Assembly (NCBI RefSeq): GCF_036320965.1
Contig: NC_092238.1
Coordinates: forward strand, 20,390,644-20,454,643
Length of the DNA stretch: 64,000 nucleotides
DNA from: Panulirus ornatus
Lineage: Eukaryota; Arthropoda; Malacostraca; Decapoda; Palinuridae
Reading direction: 5' to 3'
Every line of letters begins with the position of its first letter. Within the stretch, counting starts at the first letter, position 1. The notes below the pieces were generated by a model. The model saw only the letters and a program-made list of their open reading frames with translations, was not told where the DNA came from and ran no database searches. This document shows, piece by piece, positions 15,468-23,987 of this stretch. The position numbers and the translations under genes are program-made.

Positions 15468-15764
15468 TGTTATGTTCTGCCTCCACCCCTTACACTGAAG
15501 AGTATATAATCAGCCCATATGCCCTATTAAAACAGATATCTCTGAAATAATAGCTTCTGTTAACACAGAGATTTGGGCTAGACACAGATTCCCTTACCAT
15601 CTGGCTAACATATGACAGCTGACGGCCGTAATGATACACCTACTTTTTCCTTCTTGTCAAGTTGGTCAAATACCAAGCACAGATAAAAATCTATATGAAT
15701 ATATTTATAACAGCAAAAATAAACACGGCTCTCTCGCGACATGAATAATACAATTTATACTTGA

Positions 15765-17889
15765 GAACAATGGAAGTAAGGGGAGTGGGGGAGGAATGGG
15801 ATGTATCTAGGGAATCAGTGATGGATTGCGCAAAAGATGCTTGTGGCATGAGAAGAGTGGGAGGTGGGTTGATTAGAAAGGGTAGTGAGTGGTGGGATGA
15901 AGAAGTAAGATTATTAGTGAAAGAGAAGAGAGAGGCATTTGGACGATTTTTGCAGGGAAAAAATGCAATTGAGTGGGAGATGTATAAAAGAAAGAGACAG
16001 GAGGTCAAGAGAAAAGTGCAAGAGGTGAAAAAGAAAGCAAATGAGAGTTGGGGTGAGAGAGTATCATTAAATTTTAGGGAGAATAAAAAGATGTTCTGGA
16101 AGGAGGTAAATAAAGTGCGTAAGACAAGGGAGCAAATGGGAACTTCAGTGAAGGGCGCAAATGGGGAGGTGATAACAAGTAGTGGTGATGTGAGAAGGAG
16201 ATGGAGTGAGTATTTTGAAGGTTTGTTGAATGTGTTTGATGATAGAGTGGCAGATATAGGGTGTTTTGGTCGAGGTGGTGTGCAAAGTGAAAGGGTTAGG
16301 GAAAATGATTTGGTAAACAGAGAAGAGGTAGTAAAAGCTTTGCGGAAGATGAAAGCCGTCAAGGCAGCAGGTTTGGATGGTATTGCAGTGGAATTTATTA
16401 AAAAAGGGGGTGACTGTATTATTGACTGGTTGGTAAGGTTATTTAAAGTATGCATGACTCATGGTGAGGTGTCTGAGGATTGGCGGAATGCGTGCACAGT
16501 GCCATTGCACAAAGGCAAAGGGAATAAGAGTGAGTGCTCAAATTACAGAGGTATAAGTTTGTTGAGTATTCCTGGTAAATTATATGGGAGGGTATTGATT
16601 GAGAGAGTGAAGGCATGTACAGAACATCAGATTGGGGAAGAGCAGTGTGGTTTCAGAAGTGGTAGAGGATGTGTGGATCAGGTGTGTGCTTTGAAGAATG
16701 TATGTGAGAAATACTTAGAAAAGCAAATGGATTTGTATGTAGCATTTATGGATCTGGAGAAGGCATATGATAGAGTTGATAGAGATGCTCTGTGGAAGGT
16801 ATTAAGAATATTTAATTTGTTTATGGATGGGGTTGTTAGGGAGGTGAATGCAAGAGTTTTGGAAAGAGGTTCAAGTACGAAGTCTGTTGGGGATGAGAGA
16901 GCTTGGGAAGTGAGTCAGTTGTTGTTCGCTGATGATACAGCGCTGGTGGCTGATTCATGTGAGAAACTGCAGAAGCTGGTGACTGAGTTTGGCAAAGTGT
17001 GTGAAAGAAGAAAGTTAAGAGTAAATGTGAATAAGAGCAAGGTTATTAGGTACAGTAGGGTTGAGGGCCAAGTCAAGTGGGAGGTAAGTTTGAATGGAGA
17101 AAAACTGGAGGAAGTAAAGTGTTTTAGATATCTGGAGGTGGATCTGGCAGCGGATGGAACCATGGAAGCGGAAGTGGATCATAGGGTGGGGGAGGGGGCC
17201 GAAAATTCAGGGAGCCTTGAAGAATGTGTGGAAGTCGAGAACATTATCTCGGAAAGCAAAAATGGCTATGTTTGAAGGAATAGTGGTTCCAACAATGTTG
17301 TATGGTTGCGAGGCATGGGCTATGGATAGAGTTGTGCGCAGGAGGATGGATGTGCTGGAAATGAGATGTTTGAGGACAATGTGTGGTGTGAGGTGGTTTG
17401 ATCGAGTAAGTAACGTAAAGGGTAAGAGAGATGTGTGGAAATAAAAAGGGCTTGGTTGAGAGAGCAGAAGAGGGTGTTTTGAAATGGTTTGGGCACATGG
17501 AGAGAATGAGTGAGGAAAGATTGACCAAGAGGATATATGTGTCGGAGGTGGAGGGAACGAGGAGAAGTGAGAGACCAAATTGGAGGTGGAAAGATGGAGT
17601 GAAAAAGATTTTGTGTGATCGGGGCCTGAACATGCAGGAGGGTGAAAGGATGGCAAGGAATAGAGTGAATTGGATCGATGTGGTATACCGGGGTTGACGT
17701 GCTGTCAGTGGATTGAATCAGGGCATGTGAAGCGTCTGGGGTAAACCATGGATAGATGTGTAGGTATGTATATTTGCGTGTGTGGACGTATGTATATACA
17801 TGTGTATGGGGATGGGCTGGGCCATTTCTTTCGTCTGTTTCCTTGCGCTACCTCGCAAACGCGGGAGACAGCGAAAAAGAAAAAAAAAA
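15765..17889 (+). mobile_element. RTE-like LINE copy A, 5'-truncated, inserted in the LTR
   Basis: This copy starts in the linker between endonuclease and RT, so the endonuclease is missing, and ends with the family 3' UTR (CCTTGCGCTACCTCGC) and an A run at 17880-17889. The reading frame stays open from 15761 to 17275 and carries FMDLEKAYD (motif A) and FADD (motif C). Compared with the intact copy at 44031-47027 it lacks 144 bp in frame (equivalent to 45999-46142), which removes RT motif B ([12 protein letters not shown]). Frameshifts near 17200 and 17420 break the C-terminal region. It cannot encode a working RT. Confidence 0.92.
15779..17697 (+). pseudogene. LINE reverse transcriptase remnant (copy A)
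   Basis: Coding part of copy A: linker, RT fingers and palm, and the C-terminal region with [17 protein letters not shown] and [16 protein letters not shown]. About 500 codons are open, then the frame shifts twice before the family stop after VVYRG near 17697. Motif A and motif C aspartates are present, but motif B is lost in a 48-codon in-frame deletion, and there is no endonuclease. The open frame despite an in-frame deletion may be chance or may mean the deletion was present before insertion. I see no sign of host co-option, such as an upstream exon or a splice structure. Confidence 0.85.
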
Positions 17890-18336
17890 CATAGATCTCA
17901 CTCTATATTACTCTACTTAACATCTCTTTGGCAAATTTACTGGCCCTAGTTATATAACATAAGGGTTTGAAATGACTGAGATATGTACAGATTACATTAT
18001 ATATTTACCAACAGCTTTGTATCACATCCTTCCTCTATGGCCATTTGTGAGAGAGGCTTGATCTTGGACTTCTTCCAGTTTCTATACAAATTCTTCATAT
18101 CACTTTCTCTTGTCTCCTACATATGCTTTGTCCTTCCATAATTTGTAAAAATACTGAAAATATTTACTCTTAATTTGTTTACACTCTAATAAAGAAAATC
18201 TCTTATATAAACATACAATGATAAGACCCCAAAACAATATGATGTACATTGGACATATCATTCCTCAAAGAAAACTGAATAAGACATAATGTGTAACTAT
18301 AACATTTATTGGTAAATAGAGGAGATAACTGTAACA

Positions 18337-18350
18337 TCCCCCTCCCAAAA
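18337..18350 (-). promoter_or_regulatory. Polypurine tract of the LTR element
   Basis: On the minus strand this reads TTTTGGGAGGGGGA and lies directly before the LTR start (TGTTAC at 18336). A purine run abutting the 3' LTR is the standard plus-strand primer of LTR retroelements. It begins 10 bases after the pol stop at 18361. Confidence 0.75.
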
Positions 18351-18360
18351 GAAACATGAG

Positions 18361-19620
18361 TCAGCCACCAGTTGACTCATGGCTAACTGGTATACGAGAC
18401 AATATATCACCTGTAACATTATCCTTTCCTCTTATATGCTCAATAACCAAATTATAATCTCAAAACAAAATACAAAGGGATTGTGATCCGTAAACACTGG
18501 GATCGGCCTACCTACTCCTCTCAAATATACATCAAGATGATTCAAACTTAAAAGGAATGCTAATGTTTCCTTTTCTATAGTTTTTTCTGATAGGACAGAA
18601 ACTTCTTCGAAAAATAACTCATTGGAAAATCAATAACATCTTTCTCCTGCATTAAGACTCCACCAACCCTAAAATCACTTACATCTATATACAGTTTAAA
18701 TGGTCTATCATAATTTGGAGTAGGAAGTATAGATATACATACAAGTATCTTTTTCAGTTTCTTGAAGGGCCTCATCACATCGATCATTCCATACAAATCT
18801 GACTTTCTTTGGCAACAAGTTGGTTAATGGTAAAGCAATGATTGAAAAATTCTTACAAAACCTACGATTATATCCAGCTATACCCAGAAATCTCAGCCAT
18901 TCTTTCTTATTTGTAGGTGCTGGAAATTTTACAATACTTTCTATCTTAGCAGTGATTGGTTTTACCCATCCCTGACCTACAACATAACCTAGATATTCTA
19001 CAGCTGTTCTAGCAAATTCACCCTTTACAAGGTTTACCGTCAAAGTTACTTTGTCCAACCTATTAAACATTTCCCTCACTAAATACAAATGTTCTTCCCA
19101 AATTTTTGAATGAATTACTATATCATCCATATATACAGAACAATCTTTAACATCATACAATACTTGATTTACTTATCTCTGGAAAGTACTACCACCGTTT
19201 TTCATACCAAAGGGTTTCACTTTATGCTGATACAAACCATCTATAGTTACAAATGCTGAAATTTCATTTGTTCTTTCAGTCAAAGGTACTTCTCAATACC
19301 CTTTTGATAAGTCTAACTTAGTTACAAATTCAGCATCTCCTATTTGATCAATACAAACATCTACTCTTGGAATCGGATGCGTGTCAATTTTAGTTATCTT
19401 ATTTACCTTTCTGAAATCAGTACAAAACCTATAAGTAATACCATCAGGTTTAACTATCAACACACTATAATTCTTTCAATCAGATCATTGTCAAGCATAT
19501 ACTGTACTTCTTTTTTCATTATCTCTCTCATTTTAGGATTCACTTTATCTATAAGGGTGCTGCTTGATAAGTGTTGCATCGTTAACTTCTACGTCATGCA
19601 GTAATGCATCAGTTCTCTTA
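18361..19620 (-). pseudogene. Reverse transcriptase and RNase H (pol, 3' part)
   Basis: Minus-strand frames encode a Ty3/Gypsy-type RT: an N-terminal part with KQHPYR near 19550, a palm with YMDD (VYMDDIVIHS, about 19095-19130), and EYLGYVVGQGWV and FLGIAGYNRRF after it, then RNase H with FKLYIDVSDF at about 18670-18700, FTDHNP near 18485 and EHIRGKDN near 18430. The last frame stops at 18361, just before the polypurine tract. At least four stops or frameshifts interrupt it (for example near 19530, 19290, 19170 and 18450). It lies downstream of integrase, the reverse of usual Gypsy order. The catalytic YMDD is preserved, but the protein as a whole is broken. Confidence 0.9.
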
Positions 19621-21110
19621 AGAACACCAGAAAACAAACACCTAAGTTTATTCATTATTTGTATGATCTCATCTCCTCTCTCAGTTTCTATATGATCAAG
19701 CTTCTTTTTCAAAGTATTTAACAAATCTGAATCTTTAAAAAAATTTTCTTCACATCTCTCCAACTCAACATTCTCACATCCATCCACATCCCTGTATCAT
19801 CAGACATAACACATGCACAATGCACATTTGTAACCTCATCATCCATTGCAGAATTTCTATCATGATGAGGTTTTATCATGTTTATGAGACACAATTGGCT
19901 CGGCTTGCGTCTCCCTGGAGTATTCACAATGTAGCTCAAATCATCCACTTTGTCAATAACCCAGGAACCATACAACCTTGTTCTCAGAGGACTTCCTGTC
20001 TCAGGCAATAATACCGACACTCGATCACCTGGTTTGAACTCTCTGCTTCTAGATTTTTTTGTTATACCATACTTCATATCTTCTTGACACCTTTTTGAAT
20101 TTTCAGCAGCAATCTCTCTAGCTCTACACAATATGTTTTTAAGATCTGATACGTACTTCAATAATCCAGGAGAATCATTCTTCCCTAACCATTTCTCTTT
20201 CAACATACTCAATGGTCCTCTTATTTCATGTCCAAACACTAACTCAAATGGACTAAAATCTGTAGACTCGTGTACTGAATCTCTAATGGCAAACAATGCT
20301 AAAGGCAGACCCTCATCCCAGTCTACTGACAATTCCTCACGATAAATTCTTAAAGTATTTTTCAAAGTCTGATGGAATCTCTCCACTACTTGGTTCTGTG
20401 GGTGATAAGCACCTGACATCTTATGTGTTATATGTAACCCCTTTGATATTCTCTTGAACATTCCTGAAGTGAAATTTCTTCCCAGGTTTGACTGTATGAT
20501 TTCAGGCATACCCACCCAGGAGATATATTTCACTAACTCTCTTACAATATTACAATTTTTGGAATGGATGCCACGTAATTGTACTGATTCTGGAGATCTG
20601 GTAGATGCACACAAAATTGTTAATAAAAACTGATTTCCTTTCCTTGTTTTAGGTAAAGGACCTACACGATCAATTACAATTTTGCTAAAAGGTTTACAAA
20701 AAGCAGGAATTGGCTGCAATGGTGCTGACCGTATAGTCTGGTTGGGTTTACCTACTCACTGACATAATTCACAAGTCTTACAATACTGGGACACATCTTT
20801 CTTTATATTTGGCCAATAAGAATGAGTTAACATTCTATCATTTGTCTTCCTAACTCCCAAATGTCCAGGCAACAAGAACTATGAGAGAGAGCAATTATAT
20901 GTACACTATAATTCTTTGGAACTACAATTTGCGTTCTGACCTCCCAGTGATCACATGCTGGAACTTAAGCAGGCCTCCACTTTCTCATTAATACACCATT
21001 TTGTACATAAAATCCAACTGACATATCACTCTCATTCCCATTTCCAGCAGCTTCACTCCAACATTCTTTCAAACTCTCATCACCTTTCTGTAACTTTGTC
21101 AACTCTTCCT
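19621..21110 (-). pseudogene. Integrase (pol, middle part)
   Basis: Read on the minus strand. The N-terminal zinc domain shows the HHCC residues: His at 20881-20883, His at 20861-20863 (GHLGVRK), Cys at 20780-20782 and Cys at 20771-20773 (CKTC), followed by ELCQ and a stop. The catalytic core is open for over 300 codons (19718-20719): first Asp in IDRVGPLP, the expected second Asp replaced by Asn in QSNLGRNFTS, and Glu in YHPQNQVVERFHQ. A GPY/F-like C-terminal module (YGSWVIDKVDDLSY) precedes the first RT residues in the next downstream frame. The Asn at a catalytic position, one frameshift and one stop make it inactive. A DNA transposase is unlikely, given the LTRs and the pol neighbours. 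Confidence 0.9.
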
Positions 21111-21356
21111 TGTCCACAAGGTGCTCTTCTCATTTTCAATTTCTATTATATTGTCTCTAGTTACATACTTTTCATTAAATAATTCACCTAAATCATAATC
21201 AACTTCTCCTCTCTTTGACATTGACCTGGTCATAACACAAGCTGGATAAACAATTTCACTACGCTGTACATTACTATCAGTCTGATTCTCTACAGTTCTA
21301 TTCATCGTGTGGTTCACTTTTACAATAGCATCTACATCAAATGGATCACTTCTCAT
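21099..21356 (-). pseudogene. Pol linker between protease and integrase
   Basis: About 85 codons open on the minus strand, rich in Asp, Glu and Asn, with the short motif VYPACVMTRSMSK. It lies between the protease-like region and the integrase zinc domain and runs towards the integrase N-terminus, where a KLQKGDESLKECW-like stretch follows. I recognise no enzyme motif in it. Gmr1-like polyproteins commonly have a spacer with an 'ACAVTRA-like' segment here, which this resembles; that comparison is from memory. Confidence 0.55.
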
Positions 21357-21371
21357 AATAGGCTATAGGAC

Positions 21372-21650
21372 TAATTTGTCAGTTAAATCATTCCCAAATA
21401 GCATGTGTACTCCAGACATAGGAAATTCTTCACATATCCCAACCTTTACACGGCCACTCACAAATCCACTCTCAAGATTTATATAATGCAATGGTACAGC
21501 CTTGACTAACCATAACGCTTTTACATCTATTTTTCCCAGAGTAAGACTCCTTTGTCCACACTAATACATTTTTCAGAATGAAACTCTGACCTGCTCCAGT
21601 ATTCTTAGATATCAGAATTTTCTTCTCAGGACTACCTTTAATTCCAGCCT
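21372..21650 (-). pseudogene. Aspartic protease remnant
   Basis: A minus-strand frame reads ILISKNTGAGQSFIL near 21585-21630, matching the retroviral-type active-site block D-T/S-G-A except that the Asp is Asn (codon at 21601-21603). Downstream are SGFVSGRVKVG and the flap-distal block HMLFGNDL at about 21380-21405, typical of Gypsy-type proteases, reached by a frameshift. The domain sits between the Gag zinc knuckle and the integrase. Loss of the catalytic Asp and the frameshift make it non-functional. Confidence 0.75.
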
Positions 21651-21781
21651 TTCCTTCAGTATCATATGGCTAATAAATTGCACATTTTGATATTCATATT
21701 ATACTCATTACTTCTTACTCCACTGATGTCATGTTTCTGTTCCCAAGCAACATTTAATCCTATAATCTTTGATGATTTTTG

Positions 21782-22960
21782 ACACTGATATTTACCATGA
21801 CCAAATTCTCCACATCCCGAACATTTCATTGGTGGTCTCTCCTGTCTACTAACATAAGGGCTATGACTTAATTGAGTCTTGAATACCTGTATCGTGTATG
21901 CCTTTAGAACCTATTTGCAACATTGTTTTGTGGTTCATAGTTATGTGAACTTTCTACATAATAGTGTTGATTAGGCTGTTGAACATTTGAATAGTGTGGA
22001 TGCTTATAAGGTTTGTCATAATTCCTTCTCTTACTCTGTCTTGAATAATGTGGATATTTATAAGGTTTGTCATAATTCTGTCTATTACTCTGATCATACT
22101 TTGTCTCCATGTTCTTTCTTTCATACAATATTTGTTAGCTATTTCAAACTGGTCAGCCATCCTGGTTGCTTCCGTCACATTTCTCACTATACTCTTGCAT
22201 ATTTCATCATATATTTCGGGTTGTGAGCCACTTTTGAACTGTTTCAACAGGATCAGTTGTCTTTGTTCTTCCATTGTCTCTACTTTTTCAGATTCAAACC
22301 ATCTATCAAATGTCATTCCGCATTCTCTAGCCATCTCCAGATGAATTCGTCCGCTCATTTTCTTGACGCCCCTAAACCTTCTCCTGTATACTTCTGCGTC
22401 CAATTCCGCAGTTTTTAATACTGCGTCCTTAACAGCCTTATAATCTACTGATTCCATTAAACTAAGATATACATACGCCTCTCTAGCCTCACCCTTAAAT
22501 TTACTCTGCACCAACATAGCTCAGTCAATTTCATCCCATTCTTATATAGTTGCAAGTTTTTCAAACTGAATAAAGAAGTTCTCAGCTTCTTTTTCTATAA
22601 ACTCAGGTAACTGATTTACTATATCTTTATCTCCAATTCTTCTTCTTGAACCTGTCCTTTCTTCTATTCCTAATTGCCTAAGCCTTACTTCTTTATCAGC
22701 CTGGATCTCTCTTCTCGGTTTTTGCTTGTATTCTCTCCTTTTCAGCCTCTATTTGTATTTTCTTAAGCTCAAATTATAATCTTAATTTCTCCATTGCAAC
22801 TTTTTCACTATTACAGCATCATGAGGTTCCTTCAGTATTGATAAAGACATCAACTGATCAATTAATTCTCTCTGCAAGTCACTTTTGACAAGTGTCAGCA
22901 GAGAAATTTCATAATCATTTGCCACCTGGCTCAGTTAATCATTACACTGGTACAGAAAAT
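21782..22960 (-). pseudogene. Gag: SCAN-like capsid with a CCHC zinc knuckle
   Basis: Minus strand. From the 5' side: a charged, coiled-coil-like N-terminal part (ELKKIQIEAEKERIQ near 22750), LPEFIEKEAENFFIQFEKL near 22570-22620, then a 187-codon open segment (21954-22517) with FKGEAREAYVYLSL, YRRRFRG and FDRWFESEKV, and a stretch around LLKQFKSG. This resembles the helical capsid of Gmr1-like elements, from which vertebrate SCAN domains are thought to derive. A basic Tyr/Pro-rich tail contains an 18-residue tandem duplication (21990-22097). A perfect CCHC knuckle (C-x2-C-x4-H-x4-C: CSGCGEFGHGKYQC) lies at 21782-21823. Several stops and frameshifts interrupt it. Confidence 0.8.
21990..22097 (-). 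repeat. 54-bp tandem duplication in Gag
   Basis: Two adjacent ~54-bp copies (21990-22043 and 22044-22097), each with TTATAAGGTTTGTCATAATT. On the minus strand they give a repeated segment of the type NYDKPYKYPHYS. It expands the basic, presumably nucleic-acid-binding tail of Gag in multiples of three. Confidence 0.85.
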
Positions 22961-23264
22961 GTGTTCCTGGGTTTCAATAAGCTTTTCAACGTTATCTATC
23001 ATGTTCAAACACACTATATTTACACGTAAGAACACTTACTTGTTTCGAGAAATCTGCTCCATTTATTTCAAGAGCGCACAGTAGAGTACTAATCCACAAC
23101 ACTTCGGACAGCTTGAATTACATAGTTCACAATTTCAGCTCCCTGGACTGTGTTTTCAGATATTCATCTTGGACAGCAGGCTTCCACGACAGGTTTCATA
23201 GCTCAGAATCCTAAACAGCAGGTTTCAAAATTCATATCCCAGACAGCAGGTTTCACAGCTCACG
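22961..23264 (-). other. 5' leader of the LTR element
   Basis: Non-coding stretch between the 5' LTR and Gag. Nearest the LTR (about 23150-23275) it contains degenerate ~28-bp tandem units marked by CAGCAGGTTTCA and ending in a CCCAGA/CCCGGA-like motif. I see no ORF of note in the rest. Confidence 0.6.
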
Positions 23265-23280
23265 ATCCCGGACGGGCCCA
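23265..23280 (-). promoter_or_regulatory. Primer-binding site
   Basis: On the minus strand TGGGCCCGTCCGGGAT starts two bases after the 5' LTR end. It begins with TGG, as expected for complementarity to a tRNA 3' CCA, and its complement (ATCCCGGACGGGCCCA) looks like the 3' end of a tRNA. I cannot name the tRNA with confidence. Confidence 0.65.
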
Positions 23281-23282
23281 CA

Positions 23283-23987
23283 TGTTACGTTCTGCCTCCA
23301 CCCCTTACATTGATGGGTATATAATCAGCTCATATGCCCATTAGAACAGATATCTCTGAAATAACAGCTTCTTTTAACAGAGATTTGGGCTACACACAGA
23401 TTCCCTTACCATCTGGCTGAAATCTCCTGACAGATAACGGCCGTAATGATATACCTATTCTTTCCTTCTTGTCAAGTTTGTCAAATACCAAACACAAATA
23501 AAAATCTATAAGAATTTATTTATAATAGCAAATATAAACATGTATCTCTCTCGTGACATGAATGATACTATCTATACTTGATACATAGATCTCTCTCTAT
23601 ATTGCTTTGCTTAATATCTCTTTGGCAAATTTACTGAGATGTGTACAGATTACATTATACATTTACCAAAGCTTTATATTGCATCCTTCCTCTCTGCCCA
23701 TTCTCTGAGAGAGGTTAGACCTTGGCCTTCCAGTTTCTATACAAATTCTTCATATAACTTTCTCTTGTCTCTTATATATGTTTTGTCCTTCCATGATTTG
23801 TAATGATACTGAAATTCTTTACTCTTAATTTTTTACAATCTAATAAACAAAATCTCTATTAACATACTATAATAAGACCCTCAAAACAATATAATGTACA
23901 CTGGTCATATCATTCCTCAAAGAAAACTGAATAAGACATAATGGATAACTATAACATTTATTGGTAAATAGATGAGATACTGTAACA
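23283..23987 (-). repeat. 5' LTR of the Gmr1-like element
   Basis: A 705-bp terminal repeat with ends TGTTAC and GTAACA (a perfect 6-bp inverted pair). It is the uninterrupted partner of the split LTR at 15468-18336. It is AT-rich, and on the plus strand GTATATAATCAG at about 23318 and TTTATT motifs are visible. I did not assign promoter or polyadenylation signals. Confidence 0.92.

Larger units (their letters stand above)
15468..18336 (-). repeat. 3' LTR of the Gmr1-like element, split by a LINE
   Basis: The two LTR halves, 15468-15764 and 17890-18336, align along their length with the other LTR at 23283-23987. They share the stretches around TCTGCCTCCACCCCTTAC and the end GTAACA. The LINE at 15765-17889 interrupts this LTR; joining the halves by eye recovers the order seen in the intact LTR, with only a couple of bases lost at the junction. 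No clean target-site duplication is visible at the LINE insertion. Confidence 0.9.
15468..23987 (-). mobile_element. Gmr1-like Ty3/Gypsy LTR retrotransposon, degenerate, with a nested LINE
   Basis: An 8.5-kb element read on the minus strand. The two LTRs are clearly alike and each has the termini TGTTA...TAACA. Between them, 5' to 3' on the minus strand, lie a primer-binding site, Gag with a CCHC knuckle, protease, integrase, reverse transcriptase, RNase H and a polypurine tract. Integrase before reverse transcriptase is the Ty1/copia order, whereas the domain sequences are Ty3/Gypsy-like; that combination is the known signature of Gmr1-like elements. Flanks TTCC (15464-15467) and TGCC (23988-23991) may be a 4-bp target duplication with one mismatch, and removing the element restores a normal 43-bp satellite monomer. 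Stops and frameshifts in every domain and an estimated tenth of LTR positions differing make it an old, dead copy. Confidence 0.88.

Noticed and set aside
18361..21110. Reading the pol fragments as an ordinary Gypsy element (RT before integrase) that was rearranged
   Set aside because: All domains share the minus strand, are contiguous between LTR, PBS and PPT, and the integrase C-terminus runs directly into the RT N-terminus.
23265..23280. A tRNA gene at the tRNA-like stretch
   Set aside because: Only the 3' end resemblance is present, with no cloverleaf; its position right after the LTR fits a primer-binding site.
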